Source: Microbacterium natoriense
Lineage (GTDB): Bacteria; Actinomycetota; Actinomycetes; Actinomycetales; Microbacteriaceae
Length of the DNA: 64,000 nt
Assembly: GCF_030816295.1 (NCBI RefSeq)
Contig: NZ_JAUSXV010000001.1
Location: 1,922,001 to 1,986,000, forward strand
Direction: 5' to 3'
Positions 26,152 to 36,910 of this stretch are shown here, in pieces. The notes below the pieces were generated by a model, which did no database searches, had not been told where the DNA came from, and was given only the letters and a program-made list of their open reading frames with translations. Both the position numbers and the translations under genes were made by a program. The first letter of the stretch is position 1; each line of letters opens with the position of its first letter.

Positions 26152-27032
26152 CCCAGCGAGAGCCCTCCGTCGGTGGTGAGAACCTGGCCGACCACCCAGG
26201 AGCCGGCATCTGTGGACAGCCAGCCGATCAGCCGCGCCGGATCGTCGGGACGTCCGACCCGCCCGAACGGCGTCGTCGGAAGCCACTTCTCGAACTCGCT
26301 CAGGTCGCGGTCGGTGCTGTCGGCGTCGAGGTATCCCGTGTTGACCGGACCCGGGTTGATCGTGTTCAGCACCAACCCGACCTCCAGCAGCTCGGCGGCG
26401 ACCGTGCGGGTGATTCCGGCCAGCGCCGCCTTGCTCGTGGCGTAGGCGACCTCGCCGCGCATCGGGCCGTGACCCTGACCCGACGTCATCCAGATCACGT
26501 GCCCGGTGGGGCGGACGAATGGCCCGAGAGTGCCGAGGCGGTCGCCGGGGCGCGCTTGCCCGGCGTCCTCGCCGCCGAGCAGGTCGCGCAGCCGACGGGC
26601 CAGCCCGGCAGTGAGCAGCAGCGACGCGCGCGCGTTCGCGGCCCAGTGCACGTCGAGCCGGTCGGCGGTCATGTCGAAGATGGTGCCGTCGGATCCGCTC
26701 ATGGCCTGATTGCAGACGAGGATGTCGATCGCGCCGGTGAGGGCGGTTGCGGCATCCAAGAGCTCCTCGATGGCTCCCGCGTCGCGGAGGTCGGCGTGGT
26801 GGTCGCCCATCACCGCGCCGGCCGTCAGGGCGTCGGCCACGCCCTGGCGAACCGCGTCGAGGTCGTCACCGCCCCAGGGATGGTCGAGGTCGTGCGGGCG
26901 GAAATGGTGGATGAAGACGTTCGCGCCCAGGCGCGCGAGCTCGATCGCGGTGGCGAAGCCGATGCCGCGGCGCCGGGAGACGCCGGTGACGAGAGCGGTC
27001 TTGCCGAGCAGAGGAAGGTCGTCGAAGGACAT
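26148..27032 (-). CDS. Short-chain dehydrogenase/reductase
   Basis: 294 residues with the Rossmann dinucleotide motif [10 protein letters not shown] near residue 15 and the YATSK catalytic Tyr-Lys. An extra stretch of about 25 residues (near 125-155) makes it longer than typical SDRs of about 250. ATG at 27032 begins the conserved region ([17 protein letters not shown]). It leads a two-gene operon with the esterase. NAD(P)-dependent oxidation of an alcohol released by the esterase is a plausible but untested idea. Confidence 0.86.
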   Translation of the reverse strand: MSFDDLPLLGKTALVTGVSRRRGIGFATAIELARLGANVFIHHFRPHDLDHPWGGDDLDAVRQGVADALTAGAVMGDHHADLRDAGAIEELLDAATALTGAIDILVCNQAMSGSDGTIFDMTADRLDVHWAANARASLLLTAGLARRLRDLLGGEDAGQARPGDRLGTLGPFVRPTGHVIWMTSGQGHGPMRGEVAYATSKAALAGITRTVAAELLEVGLVLNTINPGPVNTGYLDADSTDRDLSEFEKWLPTTPFGRVGRPDDPARLIGWLSTDAGSWVVGQVLTTDGGLSLG

Positions 27033-27267
27033 GCGTTGCTTTCGGTGAGGGTGATGCCGGGCACGCCTGTCGGCGGCCTCACGGCGCGGGTCGGAGCGGC
27101 TCACCTGCATTGCATGCCTGCCAGCGTAGTGCAGCGGGCATCCGCCGTGCACCTCCCTCGGTGCTGTGCGCATTCCTCTGCGGAATACCTCGGTCCGTCC
27201 GAGAGAAGCGCATCTCTCCGAGCGAAGCCTGCGGCATCGGCGCCCAGGCAGGACTAGTCTGGGCCGC

Positions 27268-27870
27268 ATGTTGTACGAGCACCTCGGGGCTCGGCCCCGG
27301 ATCCATGACACCGCCGTCGTCGCTCCCACCGCCGTGATCTCCGGCGACGTGGAGATCGGGCCGCACTGCCAGGTCCTGCACGGGGCGGTGATCACCGCCG
27401 AAGGCGGCCCCATCACACTCGCGGAGCATGTGATCGTCATGGAGAACGCGCTGATCCGTGCGACCGCGGCGAACTCGGTGCACATCGGCGCCCACACCCT
27501 TATCGGCACGCTCGCCAGCATCGCGGGCGCGACGGTGGGGGAGGAGGTGTTCTTCGCCTCCGGCGCGCGCGTCTTCAACGGCGCGCTCGTCGGCGATCGC
27601 TGCGAAGTGCGCGTGAACGCGGTCGTGATGCGGCGAGCGGTGCTGCTGCCGGAGACGGTCGTTCCGATCGGCTGGGTGGCAGCGGGCGACCCCGTGCAGC
27701 TCTTCTCGCCGGATCGCGACGCGGAGATCGCGGCCGCGCAGCCAGAGCTCGACTTCCCCGGCCATGTGTTCGGCGTGGATCGCGACACCCCTGACCTCAT
27801 GGTGCAGCTCACCGAGCGCTACGGCACCTCGCTCGCGCGGCACCGCGACGATGGCGAGGTCGGCGGATAG
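27268..27870 (+). CDS. Left-handed beta-helix hexapeptide protein (gamma-carbonic-anhydrase-like)
   Basis: 200 residues; residues 13-130 form hexapeptide repeats ([IVL]-G-x4). It resembles the gamma-carbonic-anhydrase superfamily (YrdA/CaiE-like), but the usual zinc histidines of the GH...LHG motif are Thr and Ala here (IGTLASIAG around 79-87), so carbonic anhydrase activity is doubtful. The C-terminal 60 residues are helical. ATG at 27268 follows TAGTCT by seven bases, consistent with a leaderless start. Alternative: an acyl- or nucleotidyl-transferase-like scaffold. Confidence 0.82.
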   Translation: MLYEHLGARPRIHDTAVVAPTAVISGDVEIGPHCQVLHGAVITAEGGPITLAEHVIVMENALIRATAANSVHIGAHTLIGTLASIAGATVGEEVFFASGARVFNGALVGDRCEVRVNAVVMRRAVLLPETVVPIGWVAAGDPVQLFSPDRDAEIAAAQPELDFPGHVFGVDRDTPDLMVQLTERYGTSLARHRDDGEVGG

Positions 27871-27895
27871 CGGCATCCGCGACGCCACACGCGAG

Positions 27896-27935
27896 TGCGG
27901 GGTGGACGGATGCCGCAGCATCCGTCCACCCCGCA
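27896..27935. terminator. Bidirectional terminator between hexapeptide gene and gdhA
   Basis: A perfect 18-bp stem (27896-27913 with 27918-27935) with a 4-base loop separates two convergent genes. Both arms carry the GCATCCG/CGGATGC heptamer that recurs throughout the window. Confidence 0.85.
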
Positions 27936-27948
27936 TCGACGTCGTGCG

Positions 27949-29400
<1,452 letters not shown>

Positions 29401-29450
29401 TTACCGGCAGGCTCGCTGTGATCTTCTTCACGTGACGAGCCGATGCCGGG

Positions 29451-32159
29451 TCACCCGGTGTTCTGCAGACCGGCCGCGACCCCGCTGACCGAGAGCAGCA
29501 GCAGGCGCCTCTGCTCGTCGTCGGCACCGGAGCCGGTTGTCGCGGGAGCGGTGCGCAATGCCCGGAGCGCGCGCAGCTGCAGCAGGGACAGCGCGTCGAC
29601 GTAGGGCGTGCGCAGCTGCACGGCGCGCTGCAGGATCGGCTTGTTCTCGAGAAGGCGCTCGCCGCCGGTGAGGCGGATCACCCACTCGCGGGTCAGCCGC
29701 AGCTCGTCGAGCACGAGCGACGCGAGGTCGTCGCGGTCGCCGAGCTCGAGGTACTGGCGGGCGATGCGCTCGTCGGTCTTCGCGAGGCTCATCGCCACGT
29801 TGTCGATCAACGTGCGAAGCAGCGGCCAGTCGCGGTAGGCCTCGGCGAGACGCTGCTCGTCGCCGACCGCGGCCAGAGCCGTACCCAGGCCGAACCAGCC
29901 GGCCAGGTTGATGCGCGCCTGCGTCCACGCGAACACCCAAGGGATCGCGCGCAGGTCCTCCAGCGACTCCACCGACAGGCCTCGGCGCGCCGGCCGTGAG
30001 CCGAGCGCGAGCAGGCCGATCTCCTCGAGAGGCGTCACGGTCGCGAACCACGGAGCGAAGCCCTCGGCCTTGACCAACGAGAAGAACCGCTCGCGAGAGG
30101 CGGTGTCGAGCACCGAGGCGATGTCCGCGAAGCGGGTGGCAGCCTCGCTCGTGCGCTCCTCGACCGTGGGCGAGGAGGCCAGCAGCGTGGCGGCGGCCAC
30201 CTGGTCGATGTGCCGCATCGCGATGGCGGGCTCGCCGTAGCGGGCGAAGATGACCTCGCCCTGCTCGGTGAGCTTGAAGCGGCCGTCGACCGAATGCGGC
30301 GGCTGGGCGAGGATCGCCGAGTTCGCCGGGCCGCCTCCACGCCCGAGCGCGCCGCCGCGGCCGTGGAACAGGGTCAGTTCGAGACCTTCGTCTTTCGCCC
30401 ACTGCGCGATCTTCTCCTGCGCCTCGTAGAGCGCGAGGTTGGCGGCGACGGGACCGACGTCCTTCGACGAATCGGAGTAGCCGAGCATGACCTCGAGGCG
30501 GCCGCCGGTGGCGGCCATGCGCTCCTGGAACTCGGGGAAGGTCACGGCTTCGGCGAGGATCTCGGGAGCCGCCTGGAGGTCGGCGAAGGTCTCGAACAGC
30601 GGCACGACGTCGAGGACAGGGGCGTCATCGCCCAGCGCGTGCTTCGCGAGACGATGCACGGCCGCGAGGTCGGATGCCGCCTGCGTGAACGACACGACGT
30701 AGCGGCCGGCTGCGCGGAGGCCGCGGTCGCGCTGGATCTCGGCGATGGCGCGGAAGACCTCCAGCACCTCCTCGGTCTGCGCGCTCAGCGCTCCACCGCC
30801 CTCGATCTCAGCGAGCGCGGTGGCGTGCACCTGCGAGTGCTGACGGACTTCGAGCTCCGTCAGGTGGAATCCGTAGGTCTCGACCTGCCAGATCAGGTGC
30901 TGCACGCCGCCGAAAGCGTGGCGGCGGGCGCCGGCATCCGCGAGCGAAGACTGCAGCGAACGCAGATCCGCCAGAAGCTCCTCGGGAGCGGCGTAGCGGT
31001 CGTCCTCGCCACGCCGCGTGGCGGCGATGCGATGCGCCAGCACCAGCAGTACGCGGCGGTGCGGCTCGTCGGGGGAGCGGGTGGCGAGGTCATTCGCGGT
31101 CTCGGTGTGAGAGGCGGCGAAGCGCTCCCAGATCGCGGTCACCTCGGCGCTCGGGGGCGTGCCCTGCGCGTCGAGGGTGAGGGTGCGGCCGATCCGCTCG
31201 ACCGCGCGCTCGAGGCCGCGGAGCACATGGTCAGCGGCGATCTGCGAGGCTTCGCGGGTGACGGATGCCGTGACGAACGGGTTTCCGTCGCGGTCGCCGC
31301 CGACCCATGATCCGACGCGCACGAATGCGGGGACGATGGGCGCGCTGGAGCCTGAAGCGTCTCCGCGCAGCGCGTCGTCGATGCGGCGGTACACGTGCGG
31401 CACGGTCGTGAACAGCGTCTCGTCGAAGACGCTCATGACGGTGCGCACCTCGTCGGTGGGCGTGGGCTTCTGGGCGCGCAGCGGCGCCGTGCGCCACAGC
31501 GTGTCGATCTCCTCGAGCATCCGGCGGTGTGCGCGGTGCTGCTCGGCGCCGCCCTCGCTGGCCGCATCGTGCTGCGTGAGCAGTTCGGAGAGGCGGCGGA
31601 TGCTGCTGGACACCGCGCGACGCCGCGCCTCGGTGGGGTGCGCCGTGAAGACAGGGTGGAAGCGCAGGCCCTCGAGCCTGCGGCGCGCCTCGTCGTCGCC
31701 CACCTCCGTCTTCAATCGGGCGTACGCGGTGGCTACCGTGTCGGCGGCCTGGACCTGGGTCCCTGAGCCTGTCGAAGGGCCGGGCTGGCCGGCACGCTCG
31801 CGGAGCACGCGCACACGCTGATGCTCCTCGGCGAGATTGACGAGGTGGAAGTAGCACGTGAACGCACGTGCGACCTCGTCCGCCCGTTCGACGGTGAACG
31901 ACTCGGCGATGGCCGCCGCGCGGTCGAACGCATCGGGGGTCTCCTCGTCGTACGCCTGGATCGTGGCGAGGCGCAGACGCTCGACATCTTCGAAGAGATC
32001 GTCGCCGCCGGCCTCGCGGAGCACCTGGCCGAGCAGTGCTCCGAGCATCCTGACGTCGGAGCGCATGGCATCGGGAATGCCGCGGCCTGCTTCGAAGCGT
32101 CCGATGACGCGGATCGCCTCGGTGTTCGTGGGCTCGGGAAAAGACTGTGCGGGGGTCAC
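29451..32159 (-). CDS. ppc: Phosphoenolpyruvate carboxylase
   Basis: About 902 residues. It carboxylates PEP to oxaloacetate to refill the TCA cycle. Motifs: HPTEARRR, GSWVGGDRDGNP with substrate-binding Arg, LGYSDSSKDVG, FHGRGGALGRGGGP, and the conserved C-terminal NTG. GTG at 32159 lacks a Shine-Dalgarno but has TACGCT six bases upstream, so a leaderless mRNA is likely. Residues 127-134 (GPSTGSGT) are encoded by a dispersed DNA repeat, in a loop region where paralogues vary. It acts opposite pckG at the PEP-oxaloacetate node. Confidence 0.96.
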   Translation of the reverse strand: MTPAQSFPEPTNTEAIRVIGRFEAGRGIPDAMRSDVRMLGALLGQVLREAGGDDLFEDVERLRLATIQAYDEETPDAFDRAAAIAESFTVERADEVARAFTCYFHLVNLAEEHQRVRVLRERAGQPGPSTGSGTQVQAADTVATAYARLKTEVGDDEARRRLEGLRFHPVFTAHPTEARRRAVSSSIRRLSELLTQHDAASEGGAEQHRAHRRMLEEIDTLWRTAPLRAQKPTPTDEVRTVMSVFDETLFTTVPHVYRRIDDALRGDASGSSAPIVPAFVRVGSWVGGDRDGNPFVTASVTREASQIAADHVLRGLERAVERIGRTLTLDAQGTPPSAEVTAIWERFAASHTETANDLATRSPDEPHRRVLLVLAHRIAATRRGEDDRYAAPEELLADLRSLQSSLADAGARRHAFGGVQHLIWQVETYGFHLTELEVRQHSQVHATALAEIEGGGALSAQTEEVLEVFRAIAEIQRDRGLRAAGRYVVSFTQAASDLAAVHRLAKHALGDDAPVLDVVPLFETFADLQAAPEILAEAVTFPEFQERMAATGGRLEVMLGYSDSSKDVGPVAANLALYEAQEKIAQWAKDEGLELTLFHGRGGALGRGGGPANSAILAQPPHSVDGRFKLTEQGEVIFARYGEPAIAMRHIDQVAAATLLASSPTVEERTSEAATRFADIASVLDTASRERFFSLVKAEGFAPWFATVTPLEEIGLLALGSRPARRGLSVESLEDLRAIPWVFAWTQARINLAGWFGLGTALAAVGDEQRLAEAYRDWPLLRTLIDNVAMSLAKTDERIARQYLELGDRDDLASLVLDELRLTREWVIRLTGGERLLENKPILQRAVQLRTPYVDALSLLQLRALRALRTAPATTGSGADDEQRRLLLLSVSGVAAGLQNTG
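31757..31780 (+). repeat. 24-base dispersed repeat inside ppc
   Basis: A 24-base sequence beginning GGGTCCCTGAGCC and ending GAAGGGC. Its reverse complement, with one mismatch, lies inside hisS (34765-34788). It inserts eight codons in frame (GPSTGSGT, residues 127-134). Confidence 0.75.
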
Positions 32160-32251
32160 CCTTCGAGCGTATCCCGGCCGGGAAGGGTGCTCTGAACGGA
32201 TGACGGCACGTAACGAACTCTTCACGAACCCGGCTGCGTACGATGGACACG

Positions 32252-33421
32252 ATGCGAATCTCGGCGAAACACCTCCGTGGCCAGCAGTTCCCCGCCGTCC
32301 TCCTGCTGCTGGCAGCGGGGCTCGGGCTTCTGCTCGCGAACCTGGCGACGCATGACGCGATTGCTGCGATCCTCGACTTCCACATCGCCGTACCCGGCAC
32401 CGCGCTCGATCTGTCGGTCGCGCACTGGGTGTCGGACGGACTGCTGGCGGTGTTCTTCCTCGTCGTCGCCATCGAGCTGCGGCACGAACTCACGCACGGC
32501 GAGCTCGACTCGGCGAGCAAGGCCATCCAGCCGGCGATCGCGGCCGCCGGAGGCGTGATCGTGCCGATCGCCGTCTACCTGCTGTTCGCGGGGGCCGACA
32601 GCGGCACGGCGTCGGGCTGGCCGATCCCCACTGCGACCGACATCGCCTTCGCTCTCGGCGTGCTCGCGATGTTCGGACGTGGGCTGCCGTCCACGGTTCG
32701 AGTGTTCCTGCTCGCGCTGGCGATCCTCGACGACATCATCGGCATCGTCTTCATCGCCGTGCTGTTCGCGCACGACGTGCAGTGGCTCCTGCTCGGCATC
32801 GCCGTCGTCGCTGTCGCCGTGTTCTGGGTGCTCAGCCGGATGCTGCACCGCCACGGACACCCGGCCGTGGCCGTGCTCATGGTCGTCGTCGGGTTGCTCG
32901 CCTGGGGACTCGTCGCGGCCTCCGGCATCCACGCGACCATCGCCGGGGTGCTGCTGGGGCTGGTGATGGCTCCCGTGCCCGCGGCGCGCGTGCGGCACGC
33001 TCTCGAGCCCACGGTGAACGGCCTGATCCTGCCGTTGTTCGCCTTCGTCGCCGCGTTCGTCGTGATCCCGGCGGTCGCGCCGAGCGAACTGTCGCCGGCG
33101 TTCTGGGGCATCGTCGTCGCGCTTCCCGTCGGCAAGGTGATCGGCATCTCGCTGTTCGGCTGGGTCGCGATGCGCATCCGTCCGCGCGGTGCCCCGCCCG
33201 CCCTGCCGTTCGCCGACATCGTCGCTGCAGGCACTCTCGGAGGCATCGGCTTCACGGTGTCGCTGCTGCTCGCGAACCTCGCGTTCGCCGGAGATGCCGG
33301 GGTACGCGATCAGGCGATCCTCGGGGTGCTGATCGGCTCGCTCATCGCTCTCGTGCTCGCCGGCTTCTTCGTCTCGCTGCGAGCCGGGTGGTACCGGCGT
33401 GCAGCGGCTGCGACATCATGA
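32252..33421 (+). CDS. nhaA: Na+/H+ antiporter NhaA
   Basis: 389 residues in about eleven membrane helices. It exports Na+ (or Li+) in exchange for H+, supporting pH and salt homeostasis. The LDDIIGI motif supplies the ion-binding Asp pair (helix V), and TATDIAFALGVLA with GGIGFTVSLLLA are conserved. ATG at 32252 is preferred: TACGAT lies seven bases upstream as a leaderless -10 box; ATG at 32243 would lie inside that box. The stop overlaps the mazG start as ATGA, coupling it to a nucleotide-pyrophosphohydrolase. Confidence 0.95.
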   Translation: MRISAKHLRGQQFPAVLLLLAAGLGLLLANLATHDAIAAILDFHIAVPGTALDLSVAHWVSDGLLAVFFLVVAIELRHELTHGELDSASKAIQPAIAAAGGVIVPIAVYLLFAGADSGTASGWPIPTATDIAFALGVLAMFGRGLPSTVRVFLLALAILDDIIGIVFIAVLFAHDVQWLLLGIAVVAVAVFWVLSRMLHRHGHPAVAVLMVVVGLLAWGLVAASGIHATIAGVLLGLVMAPVPAARVRHALEPTVNGLILPLFAFVAAFVVIPAVAPSELSPAFWGIVVALPVGKVIGISLFGWVAMRIRPRGAPPALPFADIVAAGTLGGIGFTVSLLLANLAFAGDAGVRDQAILGVLIGSLIALVLAGFFVSLRAGWYRRAAAATS

Positions 33422-34080
33422 GCACGTCGGAGGGAGACGTCGTGACCGAAGCGCCGGAGGATCCGCTGCGTCAGGTCGCGGAGACGATGCGAGCGGTGCG
33501 TGAGACGTGCGTGTGGTCCCAGCAGATCACGCATCGCGACCTCGTCCCGTATCTGATCGAGGAATCGCACGAGGTGATCGACGCGGTCGAGAACGGCTCG
33601 CGCGCCGACCTGCAGGAGGAGCTCGGGGACCTGCTCTGGCAGGTGCTCTTCCACTCCGCGATCGCCGCGCAGGATCCCGATCATCCCTTCGACATCGACG
33701 ATGTCGCGCGGGGGCTGAACGAGAAGATGGTGCGACGGCATCCCCATGTCTTCGCCGACGCGGTCGCTCGCACCCCCGATGAGGTGCTCGTGCACTGGAA
33801 CGCCGCCAAGGCCGCCGAGAAGCGCACGCGCCGCAGCGCTCTCGATGGCATCCCGCGCGGGATGCCCGCCCTCGCCCTCGCCCAGAAGATGCTCGGTCGC
33901 GCTGCAGGGGTGGACGTGTCTGTCGCTCCGACCACAGAGGCGCCGACCTCGGAATCCGAGCTCGGAGATGCGCTCCTGGCCCTCGTGGCGAGTGCGAGGG
34001 AGAACGGCTGGGACGCGGAGCGGGCTCTGCGCGAGCGGCTTCGTGAGATGGAAGATCAGGTGCGCGCGGCGGAGAGTTGA
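33418..34080 (+). CDS. mazG: MazG-family nucleoside triphosphate pyrophosphohydrolase
   Basis: 220 residues. The EExxE and ExxD metal motifs are in EESHEVIDA and LQEELGDLLWQV. It hydrolyses aberrant or oxidised NTPs to monophosphates. The single N-terminal domain is followed by a helical tail with ALRERLREMEDQV. ATG at 33418 overlaps the nhaA stop; a GTG at 33442 is a possible shorter start. Eight of the next nine genes have unrelated roles, so the operon is just nhaA-mazG. Confidence 0.92.
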   Translation: MSTSEGDVVTEAPEDPLRQVAETMRAVRETCVWSQQITHRDLVPYLIEESHEVIDAVENGSRADLQEELGDLLWQVLFHSAIAAQDPDHPFDIDDVARGLNEKMVRRHPHVFADAVARTPDEVLVHWNAAKAAEKRTRRSALDGIPRGMPALALAQKMLGRAAGVDVSVAPTTEAPTSESELGDALLALVASARENGWDAERALRERLREMEDQVRAAES

Positions 34081-34104
34081 GCTCCGACCTGGAAAGATGG
34101 TCGC

Positions 34105-35403
34105 GTGGCTACCGTGAACCCGCCCCGTGGCATGCGTGACATCCTCCCCGCCGACAAGACGCGCCGTGAGCGCGTCCTCTCCGTGATCCGCGAGCGCTAC
34201 CGCTCGCACGGATTCGACGAGATCGAGACGCCGGCTCTCGAGGAGTACTCGCGCCTGCACGCCGGGATCGGGGGCGACAACGAGAAGCTCGCCTACAACG
34301 TGCTGCGCCGCGGACTCGACGCCGAGGCGATCCGCGAAGCCGCCGCAGACCCCGCAGCGCTCGCCGACCTCGGACTCCGCTACGACCTGACCGTGCCGCT
34401 CGCCCGTTTCTACGCGAGCAACCGCGGTCAGCTGCCGGGCGTCTTCCGCTCCATCCAGATCGGCCCGGTGTGGCGCGCAGAGCGCCCGCAGAAGGGCCGC
34501 TACCGCCAGTTCGTGCAGTGCGATATCGACGTCATCGGCGACGATTCGTCGCGCGCCGAGGCCGAACTCATGGTCGCCTCACTCGACGCGCTGGACGCGC
34601 TCGGTCTGGAGGGATCGACCGTCCGCATCAACGATCGCAGGGCTCTGGATTGGATGTTGGAGAGCTTCGGCTTCACGTTGGACGAGCGGCCGGGCGTGCT
34701 CATCACGATCGACAAACTCGACAAGATCGGTCCGGACGGGGTCGCCGCTGAGCTCCGCGAACGCGCCCTTCGGCAGGCTCAGGGACCCAGTTCGAACGCT
34801 GCCGTCGACGCGTTCGAGGCGTTCCTCCGTCGCCCGCAGACCATGGAGTTCAACCCGTTCGGCGAGCGGCAGATCCGCAAGGCGCTGCCCGAGAACGCGC
34901 CCGACGAGGTCGTGGCGCACCTGGTCGGCATCGGCGAGGCCGTCGCTGCGGGCACCGGCCGTGCAGACATCCCGCTCGTCTTCGACCCGTTCCTCGTTCG
35001 AGGCATGGGGTACTACACCGGGACGATCATGGAGCTCGCGCACCCCTCGGTCGACTACTCGCTCGGCGGTGGCGGGCGATACGACGGCATGATCGGACGG
35101 TTCCTGGGACAGCAGGTCCCCGCCGTCGGGTTCTCGCTCGGCTTCGAGCGACTGGTCGATCTCGTGACGTCGGACACGGATGCTGCGCCCCGGGCTGTCG
35201 TGCTGATCCACGACGCCGATGTGCCGGTCGCCGAACTCGTCGCGCACAAGGCCCGCCTGATCGCCGACGGAGCGCGGGTACGCCTCGAGCGCCGTACCAA
35301 GAACCTGAAGGCGCTGCTCGAGCGTTCCGCCGCCGACGGATACACGGCCTTCGCGACCGTCGGTGCCGGATCGACTGAGCTGGAGCTCAAGCCCTTGAGC
35401 TGA
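34105..35403 (+). CDS. hisS: Histidine--tRNA ligase
   Basis: 432 residues, class II synthetase charging tRNA-His. Motif 2 is QIGPVWRAERPQKGRYRQF and motif 3 GGGRYDGMIGRF; the anticodon-binding domain is C-terminal (about 335-432). GTG at 34105 is near GGAAAGA. Residues 221-228 (ALRQAQGP) come from a dispersed DNA repeat inserted in frame within the loop before the SSNAAVDAF helix. It seems tolerated because this surface insertion varies among HisRS proteins. Confidence 0.95.
   Translation: MATVNPPRGMRDILPADKTRRERVLSVIRERYRSHGFDEIETPALEEYSRLHAGIGGDNEKLAYNVLRRGLDAEAIREAAADPAALADLGLRYDLTVPLARFYASNRGQLPGVFRSIQIGPVWRAERPQKGRYRQFVQCDIDVIGDDSSRAEAELMVASLDALDALGLEGSTVRINDRRALDWMLESFGFTLDERPGVLITIDKLDKIGPDGVAAELRERALRQAQGPSSNAAVDAFEAFLRRPQTMEFNPFGERQIRKALPENAPDEVVAHLVGIGEAVAAGTGRADIPLVFDPFLVRGMGYYTGTIMELAHPSVDYSLGGGGRYDGMIGRFLGQQVPAVGFSLGFERLVDLVTSDTDAAPRAVVLIHDADVPVAELVAHKARLIADGARVRLERRTKNLKALLERSAADGYTAFATVGAGSTELELKPLS
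34765..34788 (-). repeat. 24-base dispersed repeat inside hisS
   Basis: Reverse complement of the ppc copy (31757-31780) with one base changed. It encodes ALRQAQGP in hisS frame. The two copies encode different peptides because they are read on opposite strands. Confidence 0.75.
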
Positions 35404-35411
35404 GCCGCCGC

Positions 35412-35441
35412 TCGGTCGCTGCGCTCCCTCGCTCAACGACC
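35412..35441 (+). repeat. Dispersed 30-base repeat after hisS
   Basis: Identical over 30 bases to 15413-15442 and directly follows the hisS stop (35403). The rest of the gap to 35535 has a second region of GGGCCGCT/CGGGGCCG repeats; no gene is seen. Confidence 0.8.
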
Positions 35442-35535
35442 GGGTCCGGGCCGCTTCAACGACCAGGACGGGCCGCTCATCGACGGAGCCGGGGCCGTTC
35501 ACCGGACGTTCACGGCGTCGGGGTCGAATCGGAGA

Positions 35536-36324
35536 GTGCGACGCCTCCGCCCTCTCCTCGCCGTCGGTCTCCTCCTCGCGGCATCCGTCGTCGGCATCCG
35601 CCTTCTCCTCTCCCGTCAGGCGGCGATCGCCCGTCGCCGCATCGGCAAACCGCTCGGAGAGGAGTCCGTCGACGCAGACCGCCTGTGGAGGCGCAAGCTC
35701 GACGGGGAGCCGATCGAGCTGCTGCTGCTCGGCGACTCCCTCGCGGCCGGTCTGGGCGCCCAGACGCGCAAGCAGACGCTCGGCGGGCGGCTGTCCAAGG
35801 CTCTCGCCGTACGGCTCCAGCGTCCTGTGCGGCTCACCACAGGCGCGGTCGTCGGCGCGGAGTCGCCCGATCTCGGCTCGCAGATCGATGCGCTCCCCGC
35901 CGGCTACCGGCCGCACGTCGCCGTGATCGTGGTCGGCGGCAACGACGTGACGCACCGGATCCCGGTCGCGGCGTCGGCACAGCACCTGGAGAAGGCGATC
36001 GGACGGCTGCTCGCGGTGGGCGCCGAGGTCGTCGTCGGCACGTGCCCGGATCTCGGCGCCCTCCGTGCCGTCCCGCAGCCGCTGCGGCGGCTCGCCGCGA
36101 GCATGTCGCGTCGGCTCGCCGAGGTTCAGGCGGAGACCGCGGTGCGGGCGGGCGCCGAACCGGTCGACCTGCGTCGCGCTGTCGGCCCGATGTTCTTCGA
36201 CGCTCCGGAGGAGATGTTCAGCCTCGACCTGTTCCACCCGAGCGCGCTCGGCTACCGTCGCACCGCCGAGGCGCTGCTCCCCGCGGTCTGCCGCGCTGCG
36301 GGCAAGGTCACTCCGGTGCGCTGA
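35536..36324 (+). CDS. SGNH/GDSL-family hydrolase with N-terminal anchor
   Basis: 262 residues. An N-terminal hydrophobic segment (about 5-25) followed by basic residues is either an uncleaved anchor or signal peptide, so the enzyme likely works outside the membrane. GDSL block: LLLLGDSLAAG with nucleophile S68; GGND (oxyanion); DLFHPS with catalytic Asp-His. Esterase or lipase on a cell-surface or external ester is inferred. GTG at 35536 is used; its last 17 bases overlap the convergent VOC gene. Confidence 0.85.
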   Translation: MRRLRPLLAVGLLLAASVVGIRLLLSRQAAIARRRIGKPLGEESVDADRLWRRKLDGEPIELLLLGDSLAAGLGAQTRKQTLGGRLSKALAVRLQRPVRLTTGAVVGAESPDLGSQIDALPAGYRPHVAVIVVGGNDVTHRIPVAASAQHLEKAIGRLLAVGAEVVVGTCPDLGALRAVPQPLRRLAASMSRRLAEVQAETAVRAGAEPVDLRRAVGPMFFDAPEEMFSLDLFHPSALGYRRTAEALLPAVCRAAGKVTPVR

Positions 36325-36817
36325 ACGATGCGGCCCACTCGGCGACGCGTCGGGCGCTCTCCTCTTCGGAGAGGTCCTCGACGCGCGTCATGATCGACCA
36401 CCGCACCCCGAACGGGTCGCGGATGCTCGCGAACCGGTCGCCCGAGACGAAGTCGGACGGGGCCTCGCGCACCGTGGCTCCCGCAGCGACAGCGCGCTCG
36501 ACGACGGCATCGACATCGGACACGTACAGTCCCATCGAGTAGCAGTCGTCCTCCCCACAGGGCGCGGGCACGAGGTGGTACTCCGGGTTCGGCTCGCCGA
36601 GCTGCAGCAGCCCCGTGCCGAAGTCGAGGTCGGCATGCGCGACGACGCCGCCGAACTCGGTCACGTCGACCACCCGAGCGCCGAAGACGTCGCGGTAGAA
36701 CTCGATCGCCTCCTTGGCTCCGGGGATCGCGAGGAAGGGGGTGAGCGAGGTCGCGCGGTGCGGACGGCCGTCAGTGGTGTGCTCGCCGGTCACGCCGGCC
36801 GTGGTGTGGTTCGTCAT
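36308..36817 (-). CDS. VOC (glyoxalase/PhnB-like) family protein
   Basis: 169 residues of two beta-alpha-beta-beta-beta repeats. Segment FYRDVFGARVVDVTEFGGVV and RDPFGVRWSIMTRVEDLS identify the PhnB/glyoxalase-like family. Members include antibiotic-binding and glyoxalase-type enzymes; a single function cannot be named. ATG at 36817 has TAGCCT six bases upstream (leaderless). It is divergent from the AraC gene, 93 bases away, so that regulator may control it. Confidence 0.85.
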   Translation of the reverse strand: MTNHTTAGVTGEHTTDGRPHRATSLTPFLAIPGAKEAIEFYRDVFGARVVDVTEFGGVVAHADLDFGTGLLQLGEPNPEYHLVPAPCGEDDCYSMGLYVSDVDAVVERAVAAGATVREAPSDFVSGDRFASIRDPFGVRWSIMTRVEDLSEEESARRVAEWAASFSAPE

Positions 36818-36910
36818 GGATCCAGGCTAGGAAGAAGCGGTTGCCGCGGGCTTGAACATCTGCGACAGCTTCACTCGGGCGCGGTCGGCGAGGGATCGTA
36901 CGCTGGTGCG

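Noticed and set aside
32243..32251. Upstream ATG for nhaA at 32243
   Set aside because: It falls within the TACGAT box and adds only MDT; the ATG at 32252 at the expected leaderless distance is preferred.
31757..34788. ppc/hisS repeat as an insertion-sequence remnant
   Set aside because: It is only 24 bases, lacks terminal target duplications and keeps the frame; better described as a small dispersed repeat.
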